From contig OY754476.1 of the NCBI GenBank assembly GCA_963575645.1, positions 2,604,001 to 2,668,000 on the forward strand: a stretch of 64,000 bases of DNA, given 5' to 3'. Each line of letters opens with the position of its first letter. Positions within the stretch are counted from its first letter, which is position 1. Below are positions 22,443-34,365 of this stretch, in pieces. The translations under genes and the position numbers were made by a program. The notes beneath the pieces are model-generated. The model worked only from the letters and a program-made list of their open reading frames with translations. It ran no database searches and was not told where the DNA came from. This DNA comes from Xanthostigma xanthostigma (Eukaryota > Arthropoda > Insecta > Raphidioptera > Raphidiidae).

Positions 22443-23513
22443 ATTGTGAAAAAAAACTCTAATAATTTATAGAGATGATGATCCTGTTCAAATGTTAGAA
22501 GATTAAGAAGGACGAATCCTGGTGGCATAGGATCGATGAATAAAGCAAATACTGAAGGTTTTTATTGCATTTTTATTATCTGACGTTTCGGCACACTTTA
22601 TGCCATCTTCGGAGAATCTAAAAGATTTAATATATAAAAGTTTCAAGTTATTGTTGTTACATTTGTTATTGTTAATGTTATTGATCTTAAAGTTGTTATT
22701 GTTAAATTATTGTTGTTAAAAATTAAAGTTAAAATTTGGAAGTAAAATAAATAAACTTACCAATGCTGTCAATTTTTTCAGTATTATTGTTATGTATAAA
22801 GTAAATTAAAATAAAAAATGTCATCAAAGGTATTAAATTACTATTTATCTTGAAAGAACGAATACATTTTTTTACTGAAAACTGTATGAATGTGTCTGTT
22901 ACTTGTATAAAATTATACTGATTGAAAAAATGTTTTTGAATTTTTTTTAAAACACGAAAAACAGAACATTGATAAGTTTATGCTTGTTATAAATAGTTTT
23001 TACAATTTTTACTATTTACTATTTATAACAAGCATAAACTTATCAATGTTCTGTTTTTCGTGTTTTAAAAAAAATTCAAAAACATTTTTTCAATCAGTAT
23101 AATTTTATACAAGTAACAGACACATTCATACAGTTTTCAGTAAAAAAATTTATTCGTTCTTTCAAGATAAATAGTAATTTAATACCTTTGATGACATTTT
23201 TTATTTTAATTTACTTTATACATAACAATAATACTGAAAAAATTGACAGCATTGGTAAGTTTATTTATTTTACTTCCAAATTTTAACTTTAATTTTTAAC
23301 AACAATAATTTAACAATAACAACTTTAAGATCAATAACATTAACAATAACAAATGTAACAACAATAACTTGAAACTTTTATATATTAAATCTTTTAGATT
23401 CTCCGAAGATGGCATAAAGTGTGCCGAAACGTCAGATAATAAAAATGCAATAAAAACCTTCAGTATTTGCTTTATTCATCGATCCTATGCCACCAGGATT
23501 CGTCCTTCTTAAT
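22443..23513. mobile_element. 1.07-kb element with 496-bp near-perfect inverted repeat (family B, copy 2)
   Basis: Flanked by the 12-bp repeat TTTATAAATATG (22431-22442 and 23514-23525). After a leader of about 59 bp with an ACTCTA/TAGAG hairpin, the arms 22502-22997 and 23018-23513 pair with no net indel around a 20-nt loop. The only mismatch noted in the segments checked is near 22863/23152. Each arm contains the signature (plus strand 23403-23433: CCGAAGAT, stem GGCA/TGCC, GAAACGTC). Its outer end shares ATTC.TGGTGGCATAGGATC with other family B copies. It lacks coding capacity. Its transcript would form a long double-stranded hairpin. Confidence 0.85.
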
Positions 23514-23525
23514 TTTATAAATATG

Positions 23526-23930
23526 GTTTTTGGAATTAAAAAAATGTTTTGTAGTCGTCGCGAATACAATTACAAGGTAACGGTGTGCCTTTAGACGAAG
23601 ACGGAAGTTATGGTGTTGTGTGTTGACGTGTAGGACCGCGTGGCGAGCTTAAAGCTCTGTGAAAATGTGGAGTTATCCTGAAGTGCAATGCAGCAGTTAA
23701 AGTGAGATGTGTAGAATGCGCGCGCCCTATTTTCATAAAACGGTGTGCCGCGTCGTAGCCCACCGTGCGAAAGGTCTGGTATAGCGATGGAATGAATAAC
23801 TGTAACAGCTATTTAGCAACTGTTATCGGAAAATAACCGGTTTCAAAAAGATCTGTTACCGAAATCATTATGCTAATAAAAAAAACGTTAGTTAAATAAC
23901 CGGCTATTTAAGAATAATTTACTGATGCCT
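23526..23930. other. Unassigned DNA
   Basis: No gene. Moderately GC-rich near 23575-23770, with the phrase ACGGTGTGCC twice (23581 and 23741). Splice- or promoter-like interpretation is not supported by any frame. Confidence 0.35.
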
Positions 23931-24494
23931 ATATTCACCGAACGTAAGTAGTGATTTATTCGGTTCATTTGTTCTGCAGGTAGCTATTCCTCCGAATAAA
24001 TAGCGACATTTCAATTCACCAAACGTAATTATGTTTACTGCCTGTATAAATCTATTCTGTCTTACTTCGAGGGTATAAATATTTAATCATAAAATAACAA
24101 TGGCCGCCACATAGATCATAATATCTTACCTATAAACGTGGAGTATTATATCTGCAGTTGCTCTTGTGAATCCATTTATGTGTTGTTTATTAACCTTTTG
24201 TGAAGTGTAGAGTTGTAAAACATTGAAGTTAGTGGAAGTTTTGTGTGTAATTGGGTTAGGAGAAAACATAATTATTTTGTGAAACTTTTTGACGTTTACA
24301 CTAACGCCATCGGTTGAATTTTTGGGCGAACGTCAAAATATTCAACAAAAATTGCAAGGAGTATAGTGTAGTTATTTTTTAACTAACTTTTCTACCTGAT
24401 ATTTTGCTTGATGAATTGAAAGTAAATTTTATTCTAATGAAAAAATTTGTTCCAAGATTATTAACTTCTATCTTGAATAGTGTTCGGTGAATAT
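23931..24494 (+). mobile_element. TIR element C, copy A
   Basis: Ends are ATATTCACCGAAC and its inverse GTTCGGTGAATAT; total 564 bp. The inverse copy at 45902-46473 shares the whole internal order (TTATTCGGTTCATTTGTTC, AACGTGGAGTATTATATCTG, CGTCAAA..TTCAAC, etc.). The interior has no ORF, so this is a MITE or deletion derivative. Superfamily not identified: TSD is not certain. Confidence 0.65.
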
Positions 24495-24764
24495 AAGCAT
24501 AAGCTGATTAATTAATTCTTTTAGATTTGTAACTAAACACTGTTTAAAATCTGTTACTAAATATTTCTTAAAGATCTCGTAGTAAATAATTTGTTATGTA
24601 TTTAAAATTTAATATGTAATCGATTAATTAATTATTAGACCTGTTACTACATAACTGGTATTTTCGAGCTTGTCACTTAGTAATAAACTGTTATTTTTTA
24701 ACGTTTAAGAGATTCTTTTCGAGTAGCGGTAACAAGTAAGTTTTGCATATGAATAGTGTGAAAT
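24495..24764. other. AT-rich DNA with several CTGTTAC/GTAACAG phrases
   Basis: The phrase CTGTTACTA occurs at intervals and its inverse near 23800. This suggests that element C was inserted in an older repeat. Confidence 0.3.
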
Positions 24765-24777
24765 GGTATTTATTTTA

Positions 24778-24842
24778 AAATCTTTGATTAACGTCTGAAT
24801 AGAACTCTTCAAATAAATAAAATTGTCGACCAATTTTTCTCA
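24778..24842. mobile_element. 65-bp two-ended insertion with 13-bp target duplication (family A)
   Basis: Flanked by GGTATTTATTTTA (24765-24777 and 24843-24855). The insert joins the inverted family A 3' tail (AAATCTTTGATTAACGTCTG ... GAACTCTTC) directly to the 5' head (AATAAATAAAATTGTCGACC). Nothing else is present. The clean duplication shows that this fused pair was inserted as a unit. Confidence 0.75.
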
Positions 24843-24855
24843 GGTATTTATTTTA

Positions 24856-26229
24856 CACTGCAACGAAATATTTTAAGACTTTGCAGCCAAATCTTTGAAA
24901 CATCTTCGTACAAATAGTTAACGTAGCGCCCCACAATATGCAAGATTTGTGATTATTGCCAGTTTGTAAATTATTGGTAAGAGAATTGGGTCTTCTGGGT
25001 ATTAGTTTGAAGCAAAATAACAAGATCCGCCAATCTATCGACATATATTAAACATAGATACTAAGATCATTTATTACACGCCATTTCTAGGTTGATTCCA
25101 ACATGCCAGCTGTCATTAAAAAGAAATAAAATTGTGTGTCTATCATTGTGTCTACATACAAGGGTCTATTGGTCTTCTGTACATGATCTATAGATCTCTA
25201 CAAGGATCGATGACTTATTCCAGTGAATAGGTGTATTACAATGGTGATTCAGCTGATCGTGCGGCTTGCTACATTCGAAAGAGACAGTATTGACGATTAC
25301 GTGCCTTGATGTCTCTTTTTTGATAAAATAGCGCAGTGAATTCATATAAACATGAAATGGTGCAACCACTCGAGTATATGATTGACAAAGAAACGTGGAC
25401 TACTAAAGTCAGTTCGAAACGTTGTTTAAATTTTACTAAGAATTTGTGTAGAGACTTTTTAAACCCTAAATAAAATTAATATTAACTTTTAAATATATCA
25501 TTTAAAATATCAACCTTAAATACCACGCTGGGGTCCTGTGAATTGCTTTCTGTTTCTTCCTACCTACTTTTAACATGATTATTAAGTTCACTTGTATGTA
25601 GGTTGTTCCTGTATAATGTATATAATACATATGCTGTGTGCAAAGAAATCTTACAAGTCAATTTTCACCTTTTTCCAAATGTCCAATTGACGTGAAAATT
25701 TGCAGTTTAGTTTCCAAAAAATCTCAAGAGCAACCCATTAGAGAATACATTTCTTTTTCTTTTATAACGTTTAAAGTGTAGGGCACTTGATGAATTGAAT
25801 GTATTATGTTTACAGTGAGTGTCTCATGCTTTTAAACATTACAGCTAAGAGAAAGAAATTCAACTATTTAGTGCGCTGACACAAGCGTGTCTCTAGATTT
25901 TTTTAAACTTTAAATTGTTTTCCCATAAGATGTTTAATCGAGGAGATTTTCTGAGGAAATTAATAAATAAAACGTCGATTTTTCTGAAGCTTGTGAAAAT
26001 GTTATGTTGAGATCCAATAGACCTCAATGTGTTCCAGGGTTGCAAAGTAACTTCAAAAAGTTTTTTGCGGTGGATATCCAATTGATTTACCGTTTTACGC
26101 TGGGGTCTATCAGACCTCAGTGTAACGTAGAGAAAAAAAATTGACGTGAGTCATTTTGACCTATAGCCACATATACATTGGTGTATATATATATTATGTA
26201 TTATATATATAATCATATAGATACAAAAA
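24856..26229. other. AT-rich DNA; palindromic TE-like ends near 26096
   Basis: No gene. The short palindrome CGCTGGGGTCTATCAGACCT at about 26098, and CACGCTGGGGTC near 25527, resemble ends of a DNA transposon. Boundaries are not clear. Frames at 25166-25369 and 25893-26081 are not recognisable. Confidence 0.35.
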
Positions 26230-26818
26230 TATACGTAGAAAGAGGGTGGTAAACGGTGATGGGTGAGGATTTGCGACGCGTCGAGTCGCGCCAAGTGAGG
26301 TAGAGCAGGAGGTGGTTGAAAACGTGTGCGGGGTTGAGTGAGACAACAACACACGACAGACAGATTGGCTGAGCTATCACATCGCACAACACACACATAC
26401 ATATACAAGCAAAGCACAAGCAAGCAAGCAAGCACAAGCAAAAGCACACACACACACATACATAAAGAGAAGACAACACTAACTGGTGGGAGAACGAAAC
26501 ATATACACAAGAACACTGAACACAGCACACTCCGTGGCGCACGCTATATTCCATCCTATACTGTAGGAGCGCTAACATAGTACACAGTACACAGCAGGAG
26601 AATTCTACTACAGCTGTACATCGTTAGAACTTGACGTGAGCTTGTTGTTGTCGTCGTCGTCGTCAGAGCTTGGCGGCACGGTAGCTGCCCTGTTCTGTTC
26701 TGTTCGGTCGGTCTGGTCAGCATACACTTCATCGTCTCATTGCTCCTACCGTAGCGGTAGTGTGGTAACTGTACCATCATCAACGGCGGCAGTAGCTGAA
26801 GAAGAAGAAATTGACGGT

Positions 26819-26848
26819 TATAAATACGTACTCTTCGAGTGTCAGTCA
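26819..26848 (+). promoter_or_regulatory. Candidate TATA/initiator core promoter
   Basis: TATAAATA at 26819-26826 lies 25 bases upstream of the A of an arthropod-type initiator, TCAGT (26842-26846); TCACG four bases later would give 29 bases. Located in the middle of the GC-rich island, followed by a possible first exon. No DPE was seen at +28. Confidence 0.4.
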
Positions 26849-26932
26849 CGTGCGTAGAATCTACAACACCAATTCTGGCTTCCTGGTTATCGGCTTCACA
26901 CCATGCTCGAACCACGTTGGAGACCTGTACAG
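26848..26932 (+). other. Candidate first exon with short coding start
   Basis: Downstream of the possible promoter, an ATG at 26903 in a reasonable context (CACACCATG) opens ten codons, MLEPRWRPVQ. It is followed by CAG|GTATGT, a strong donor-type splice site at 26932/26933. I do not recognise the peptide and cannot see a downstream exon in the window. It could instead be a non-coding exon of a long RNA, or chance. An intron of many kilobases would be needed for coding continuation. Confidence 0.3.
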
Positions 26933-27410
26933 GTATGTCTGTGCGAGTGTGTGTGTATGTGTGTGTGTGGGTCAGACTTTAATTTGTGTAGATAGGGTAG
27001 TAGTTATGTTCTTTATAATAGTCATCTCGGTGATTCCCCCGTTCCATATGTATATATATATGTACCTATCATACGCGTTATAACTCGCTCCGGCAAAATT
27101 ACTACATTTTTATCTGTTGAAAAATGTGTGTTCTCGGCCGAAGAGCTGGTGGTCCAGGGCTTTGGCGGTGGGATTAGTTGTTAGTGGGTGGTTAGTGGTG
27201 GGACCGGGTGAGATGGATCCCGTGATCCAGAGTGGGCGGAGCTGGTGTTACGGAAGGGTTATGACGGAGGGGGTACACTCCCATTAGTCTGGGACCTACT
27301 GACGTCAGGACGCGATCGACCTCCAAGGCGTCTCTACAGCGTCTTGTGTTTCGCGTGTTTGGCGACCTCTTGTGACCTCCTCTCGGTTAGACTCCACCCA
27401 ATTCGCTCTC

Positions 27411-30400
27411 AATATATATATATATATAGTATTGTATGTTCATATGTGCAAAACACATTGCTATCGGGCTCACCTCTATATATGCATATAGCCAACAATA
27501 TAGGGTATATATATATATATATATGTATTTTATTATTGCATGTATTGTTATGTAATGTTTATATACATGCCTATAGATTATAGTACATAACAATTCTCTA
27601 AGGTATATACATAATACATATATATATTTTAAGAAGTATATAAATAGTATACTGTCTCCAAAATCGACCGCAACCATTATGCCGAGATTATTTTTAACGT
27701 TGATTGATTATTTTATTGTTATGAAATGTCGCCCTGATCGTGTTACCTTAGCCGTCGCTTCTTCTGATGACACTATCTACTTATTACGGTGCCCTACTTT
27801 CAAAATTAAATAGCTAAAAAAATAGGAAATCATCGTGTGATCTATTTACCAAAAATGTTACTTTTTGTGTCACGAAATCGTTTAAATTAATCGGTTTATT
27901 CTTTAAAAAGAGTCATTTTATGTATAATTTTAAACAGACTATTATTTTTTTAATTAGCAAAACAAGAGACAATTACATTGGCTTGATTTTAAAGTTCATA
28001 TCCAAATTAAATTATCGTATTGTGTTCACTAAAATATTTTAAAAGCAATAACTTTTTTGGTACGTTGTAATTTTGTTGTTATAAATATCAAACTAATGTA
28101 ACAACATTTAACTTCTCACTAAAAATTAAAAACAACAAATATTTTTGTTGGGATCATTCGATTTTTCTGTAAATATTCAGTATTTTTTTCTTATTAAGTA
28201 TTTAAAACGCTATATAAATGCCAAAGATAGTTTTTTTAAAGACTAAACTAAAAAATAACGTTCCAAATCTTATACATAAATATTGAACAAATTTTTGAGG
28301 AAATGCGTTGATTATTTCGTAACGACCATAAAAAATACATTAAAAAAATAGTTTCTATTTTTAATATTGGATTAAAAATGAGCGCATAAAAGATAGTAAT
28401 TAATAAAATAAGATTGGTGGACATTAAACGGTTAGTTAGAAACGCGAAAGCTTTTGGAATGATCTCCGACGGAGAGCTGAATTCGCGGTAGAGTGGAAAC
28501 TCGATACGTGTTGTGTTATGCGATAAACATGCTATGTTGTTTGTATCCTTTCCTAGCTCACGAGGCATCCGATACAACTCTGTGTACAAACACATACACA
28601 GAGTATACGTATATACACAAATACCTACACACAACACGTGCTTTGCTGTTTACAGTTATTTTGTCTTGTACTGACATTATTTTACACAAAAGTTCTCGGA
28701 AAATATTTCTCGACAATGACGGTATATATTTATATACAAGCCTTGCAGGATTTTAAATATATTTTGCTCAAAAGATAATTGATCGGTATATATATACGTA
28801 ATATTTTCATTAATTAAATTACTTTTTTGTGAAACTTTTCCTTGATTGTAACTTTTCTAAGCATTCATATTAGCTTTTTATCACACCATTGTAGAAGTTT
28901 TTAATTGACTCTGCTCAACAAACAACTGATCTATTTTATAAATTATATATATTTTAAATTAACATATTTATTTTACGATTTCTCCTCCCAAATAACATTT
29001 TTAATGCACTTTTATCAATCTTTTTGGATATGTGATTAATGCTAAGTTCTGTCCAATTTTTATACAAGGTGTCGTTTATAGGTCAGTATTGAGTTTATTT
29101 TGTAAAGATAACCCTATCCAAAACATGTATATTCGTAAAGATGGCATTATCTACAAGATTTGTGCTTAGGCCAGAGCAATAACTTTAAACTTGTTTTCTT
29201 TATATCCGTCTGATTAAATATCAGTGTTATATTTACAACAATTAAACTCGACTTATAATATCTACCTACTTGATAAAAAGTCCAGCGTTCATATTATGTA
29301 CGTTGGATTGTATATAATTTTTGAGACAATTTTGACAATTTTGTAAAGTAACTCCAGTTACACTGTTTAAAAAATGCTATGAAGCTCTATTTATGAAAAA
29401 GAAGTCGAATGTAGGCTTTCTGAGCTATACCTACAGAGATATATCGTTGGTAATTTACTGTACTTGCACTCTTGTAGATAATTTCATTACATTTACTATT
29501 ATGCAGGCGTTGATTGGGTTGTCTTAAAAAAGAATTGAGAGGCAGGCCTGACTTGGTCATATCTAAGATTCTGTATATAATGATCAAATGATCTCAGATT
29601 GTTCCTACTTCTTTTAAAAAAACTATAACACTGTCATAGTAATATAATCCACGGTAATTGCCAACCTACGTTTCGTGTGAGCCTTTATGAATAAATAACA
29701 ATAATAATTTGGAAATAATTTTCTGTACAATAATAATAATAATTATAAAAAAAAAATATTTAATATAATGTGTATAAATGTTTGAACATTTATTTACTGG
29801 ATTTGTTAATAATTATTAGTAAAAATCGCAGGATTGTGGACAAAAAGTTATTTATTAATAATTATCTCGATGGACACGATATCTAATATATATTTGTTAA
29901 TAATGATTAATTTATTTTATTTATAATCAAAAATTAAAATAGTATAGACAAAACTAAAATAATGGTTTTGGAGTTTATATATCGTAAATAATTATTACTT
30001 TCATTTAAAAAATATGAATTTTCAGAAATTAAAATTCTAAGATAAAAACGAAATCGGAAGTAAACTGTAGAAAAAATATCGACGGAAATTGACGTCGTCA
30101 ATTTAAAAATCACACTACTTTTTTAGTTTTAGAATGTGTCTACAACTTATGTTGATAAATTCATTTTCATTGTAATAATATATGAAAATAAAAATGTGTA
30201 AATAATTTAAGAATATATTAATATTGTTGTTAATAAATTAAATATGTTTTTTAGTTCAAATTCACAACAAATACTAGTCCTTATAATCAATTTTAATATA
30301 AATTTTAAAAAAGTAAAAAGATGTGAAAAAATACAGGTGAAATATAAGATTTTGATAATTTCTTATGATAATTAAAATAAACAAGTGTATCTTTAACAAC

Positions 30401-30450
30401 ATAAAAAGTGCATAAATGTCGTGACTTAAAAAAAAGTTTTTTAAATAAAT
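27411..30450. other. Long AT-rich stretch, nothing recognised
   Basis: About 3 kb with TA microsatellites near 27411-27428 and 27508-27526. Frames up to 129 residues occur (28248-28637, minus) but are low-complexity or unrecognisable. If the 26.9-kb exon is real, this could be its intron. Confidence 0.45.
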
Positions 30451-30462
30451 AAAATATTTATT

Positions 30463-30509
30463 CAATAAATAAAATTATCTACCAATTTTTCAGACAATAA
30501 GATTTGATG
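30463..30509 (+). mobile_element. 47-bp insertion with 12-bp target duplication (family A)
   Basis: Flanked by AAAATATTTATT (30451-30462 and 30510-30521). The insert is just the 5' head, AATAAATAAAATTATCTACC, followed by AATTTTTCAGACAATA and a few bases. It is a severely shortened copy. Confidence 0.7.
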
Positions 30510-30635
30510 AAAATATTTATTGTATAAAATATTATATTCTTTTACAAAATTTGGACTGTCGGGAAATGAAAAAGAAATAATACCTATAATATAAAGATCT
30601 TTTATATATAATAAGAACAAAAAATATCAATTGGA

Positions 30636-30712
30636 AGATTAAAGGATGAATCCTGGTGGCATAGGATCAATGAACTAAGCAAATACTGAAGGTTTTTTTA
30701 TTATTATTAAAA
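30636..30712 (+). mobile_element. Family B outer end (solo fragment)
   Basis: AGATTAAAGGATGAATCCTG then GTGGCATAGGATCAATGAA and AAGCAAATACTGAAGG match the outer end of the 22443-23513 element with few changes. The copy then passes into an AT-rich run. No partner arm or TSD seen. Confidence 0.6.
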
Positions 30713-31850
30713 AAAAAATAACAATATAACGTAACAATAGTGATAATATAAATAGAAATGCAAGCGTCGGTGATTGTTTGGTTTAAAATATAATATAAAA
30801 TATTTTTTTAATATGATAAAATAATTATTTGGCGGAAAAATAAAATTGTTATGTTATTGTGTTTATATCTGAAACACAGCGAATGTAATTTTGACTACAG
30901 TTGATATTTTATGAAAAGTGACGCAAACTTTTAATGAATGGGATCAGTTAAGTAATCCCCGCTTATTGTAAATATAACTTAGGTGCGCATATGGAATACA
31001 AAGCATGTAATAATCGTCTAGAAACTTTTCATAAATTCCAATTAATAAGATTAAAGGACACACAGGATAATAATAAGGACTCTTCGGCAAAATACGAGAT
31101 TCCGTAAAATCTATCATTATTTTACAAAACTTGATACAACCGTGCTAGCCCTTGATATTTAATATAATATAGGGATTATACATGTGAATAAATTATTGCT
31201 AAAATTTAATTTTATCATGTGCTGAAATCTTATCAAAATTTTAAATGTTAATCTTTCAAAATGTGAGATTTCAATTGGTGAAAATTCGAAATTTAGCGTT
31301 TTCTGAAATTTTAATATTTCGTCGGAACATTTTTAAGATAGCCCTCATTTACTTTCGCGGCACCTTTAATTTTTGTTTATGTTGCTAACCAGTATGCAAT
31401 TTTTGATATGTAAAACATCTGGTGATTTATAAAAATAGTTAATAATCGATTTAATAATAAAATAATTACTTTTACGCACCGAAATTTATTTTTCTAATAT
31501 AGTTGTACGTTATTACCACTAAGCAAAGTTGACTTTAAACAATATAAAAATAACGCGAACTGGTGAATGGAAGATAGTAGTTGTGTGGGTGGCGTTTGTT
31601 ATGACATAATGTGGAGAAACGGGCGTTAAACGTATTATTATTGTTATTACACACTATTAATTGCATAGAACTCTTGGATTTAGGATAATTATCAAGATTT
31701 TTAAAAAGTGTTTTAAAATTTGTAAACTCTATATTGCTTTTTTTCACTGTAATATTCATAAAATTGCGATATTGTATATTTTTTGGGTATTATCTTAAAA
31801 CAAAAACTTCTTGAATATTGCTTAGAAATATGTTTATTAAAATACAAATA
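30713..31850. other. AT-rich DNA, nothing recognised
   Basis: No gene or bounded repeat. A phrase similar to the conserved 90-bp repeat (AAATTTAGCGTTTTCT) is present near 31289. Confidence 0.4.
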
Positions 31851-31852
31851 AA

Positions 31853-32052
31853 TTTGTAGATTGCCACCGTTGCAAAATTGGTCTCCACAAAAAGCGCTTT
31901 TATTTTAACGGAATAATATATAGCTTATGTCTATCCTGAAGGTCCATTCTAAATATTGGTGAAAACATTTTTCAAATCGGATGAAAAGTTTCGGAGATTA
32001 CCTCCTACATCCAAACTTACCAAGTTTACCTCTTTAATAATGTTAGTATAGA
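31853..32052 (-). mobile_element. Non-autonomous Helitron-like element
   Basis: On the minus strand it starts TCTATACTAACATTA and contains GGTAATCTCCGAAACTTTTC and GTGGAGACCAATTTTGCAAC. It ends without a good CTAG. Same subfamily as 7001-7217 and 32474-32709. Confidence 0.6.
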
Positions 32053-32473
32053 TATAGAAAACAAAAAAAATCATTTCTTAAAATTATATTGTCACCCATT
32101 TTGAATGTAGTGCTTTACTTATTTAATCGATATTAATAACATGATCAATTTGTCAGTAATGTCGTTTAGCGAAACTGCAGCTTTCAAATGCTCACCTACA
32201 GCTACAAACAGAATTGAATGTGTACAGATTCTAATGAATTACAATATAATTTGAACGGGTTAGTTTACATTTAACTTCCTAGACGCTTAGAATTAATTAA
32301 ACTAAACGATAGACTGTAGGGTTGGAAACCTGCTCTAAAGCGATTCCAAAACACTTCCAACGATGAACGCAACGGACCCACTAAGTTTACTTGCAAGATC
32401 TTTCAACGGTTTAATTCAATATTATTTTTTCCCTTGGTAGACACACATCTACTAAACTATATCTGTAATAATT

Positions 32474-32709
32474 AATTAATATTATAAAGAGGTATATTTT
32501 TGTAAGCTTGGATGTAAGAGGTAATCTTCGAAACTACCCATCCGATTTCAAAATGTTTTCACCAATATTTAGAATAGACCTTCAGGATGAACATAGGCTA
32601 CAAAATAGGCGTTAAAATAAAAGCATTTTTCGTGAACACCAATTTTGCAACGTAAGTCGACGAATCTGGCAATCTGCAAATTCGGGCGAAGCTACGGTTG
32701 CTACGGCTA
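32474..32709 (+). mobile_element. Non-autonomous Helitron-like element
   Basis: Begins near TTAATATTATAAAGAGGTAT, with the first bases lost. Contains ACTACCCATCCGATTTCAAA and CAATTTTGCAACGTAAGTCG. Ends near TTCGGGCGAAGCTACGG. It is a direct-strand relative of 7001-7217, inverted relative to 31853-32052 only 420 bp away. Confidence 0.6.
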
Positions 32710-33032
32710 CCTATATACACAACAAGCACGATATTGTAGGAGTTCATTTTTAAGGATGATCATTGCTCAGACTGATCATTTTATTGGCCGACTCTTCTGA
32801 GAACTTTGAAGAAATGCAGAGATCACTGACAAAAATCTTAAATAACACTTTTCCATTTAAACGAAAACTCCGCGAGAAGAAAACTATTTCCAAGCAGTTT
32901 TTTTTTGCATTTTTAGTGGGTTACACAAAATTGAATTGAATGGATAGGTAACAGTAATACCTTTAGATCGTGATATTATATATTCCACTCTAAGATATTG
33001 TTTTTGGACTCAATCTTAAAAAAAAAACTTAA
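32710..33032. other. AT-rich DNA, nothing recognised
   Basis: About 320 bp with no gene or repeat boundary. Confidence 0.4.
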
Positions 33033-33046
33033 TGAACTATTATTTT

Positions 33047-33191
33047 TTAAGTAAATAAAATTGTCGACCAATTTTTCTCAGACCATACGATATATTGACA
33101 AGAATGATAAAAATACAAATCAATATAACATAAAATGACGTTTCGATTTTTATTTACTTGAAGAGTTCTATTCAGACGTTAATCAAAGATT
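33047..33191 (+). mobile_element. Family A insertion, 145 bp, near-complete unit, with 14-bp target duplication
   Basis: Flanked by TGAACTATTATTTT (33033-33046 and 33192-33205). Starts with TAAGTAAATAAAATTGTCGA then CCAATTTTTCTCAGACC. It passes through GACGTTTCGATTTTTATTTA and ends GAAGAGTTCTATTCAGACGT then TAATCAAAGATT. This copy defines both termini of the family in one insertion. It has no hairpin signature and no ORF. Confidence 0.75.
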
Positions 33192-33205
33192 TGAACTATT
33201 ATTTT

Positions 33206-34365
33206 GTTTGAATTTTAATATACACGTTTTTTATATCACTTCACATTCGAAATCAATATTTTTAGAACATTTTTGTCAAAAGAACAAAATTTATGTAGAT
33301 ATAGTATGTGTTTTCTATGAGCACAATCTTATGTCCTGTGTAAGTTTGGAAACGATCTTTGACTGTTCCGACGCCTGTAAAAACTTTATTAGAAACTGAA
33401 ATCATTGTCAACTTTGATTATGTGTTCGTTGTTTGTTTTAGCGATCTAGAATGCTGTGGTTTTATTTTTAACTTTTTTTGTATAGAATATTAGAATTCAT
33501 TGAATAAAGCAGTAAATGGTACACAGGAACTGTTTTAGGTTAGGATTAACTAAGGCTTAGCGTACAGATTCATGCATCTTAAAGTGTAAGTCGTAAGACT
33601 TTCCAACTAGGGTTGCGGACTTTTAGATATATCAATTGAAAGGGTTTATTTTAATACTATTCCTTACACACTATTACTTAACATTATACGAGGGCTGTTT
33701 CAGTATCAATACTAATGGAACCTCAGTCTGACGGGAAAATCTGTTCTTAGAATTTTTGTCTACTTGTCTGTTTGTACAAGCATCAATCGAGACCGGCTGG
33801 ATCGATTTTGATGAAACTGCTTACTGATACCTTACCTTAATAAGTATATAGGTAATCTAATTGTGTCAAAAACATTTTATTTAGATAGAAAAAATCATTC
33901 TGATTAAAATAATCTTGAAGCAGTAAAATAGTAAGATAATTGTGTGAATATTAAAATAATTAAAAGATATGTAGCCGTGTTAAATAAAATAAAATACGAT
34001 TGAAATACTAACATGACTTTTGAGGCAATTGCTTTATGTTTTCAATAGCTGTCAGAATTTTTTTTTTTTAACATCAAAATAGACATGATGAAATTGCTCT
34101 CAGACAGAACATTTGCTATAATTTATGTTTTTAGTGCTCCTTGTAATACGAAATACTTTTTTTCATACAAAGATCTGCAAATAGAGTTCGAGTAACGCGT
34201 TTTATACAATTTGGTAAACCCGGATATTTTTCAAAACCGGACAGAATCTCAAACGGTGTTTAACACCCAGACGATTCGGACGAAATATGGTTTATAGTTA
34301 AATTTTGGATTTTGATCCTTTATCTCTTTCAAATTTGAATAGCGTATTTATTTAGATAGATAGAT
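33206..34365. other. AT-rich DNA, nothing recognised
   Basis: No gene over 1.1 kb. Frame 33208-33399 (63 residues) is unrecognisable. Confidence 0.4.

Larger units (their letters stand above)
26230..27410. promoter_or_regulatory. GC-rich, CpG-containing island
   Basis: By eye it is far richer in G+C and CpG than almost all the surrounding sequence, and not explained by a bounded mobile element. It holds CA and GT microsatellites (about 26385-26460 and 26943-26970), GTCGTCGTCGTCGTC (about 26650), a TATA/initiator pair, a possible first exon and a GC-rich block at 27120-27400. Such islands in AT-rich insect DNA often mark a promoter. No mapped transcript is available, so function is an inference. 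Confidence 0.5.

Noticed and set aside
26151..26915. Overlapping frames of 119-125 residues around the GC-rich island
   Set aside because: They translate CA/GT and other simple repeats, giving cysteine- and valine-rich low-complexity peptides on both strands.
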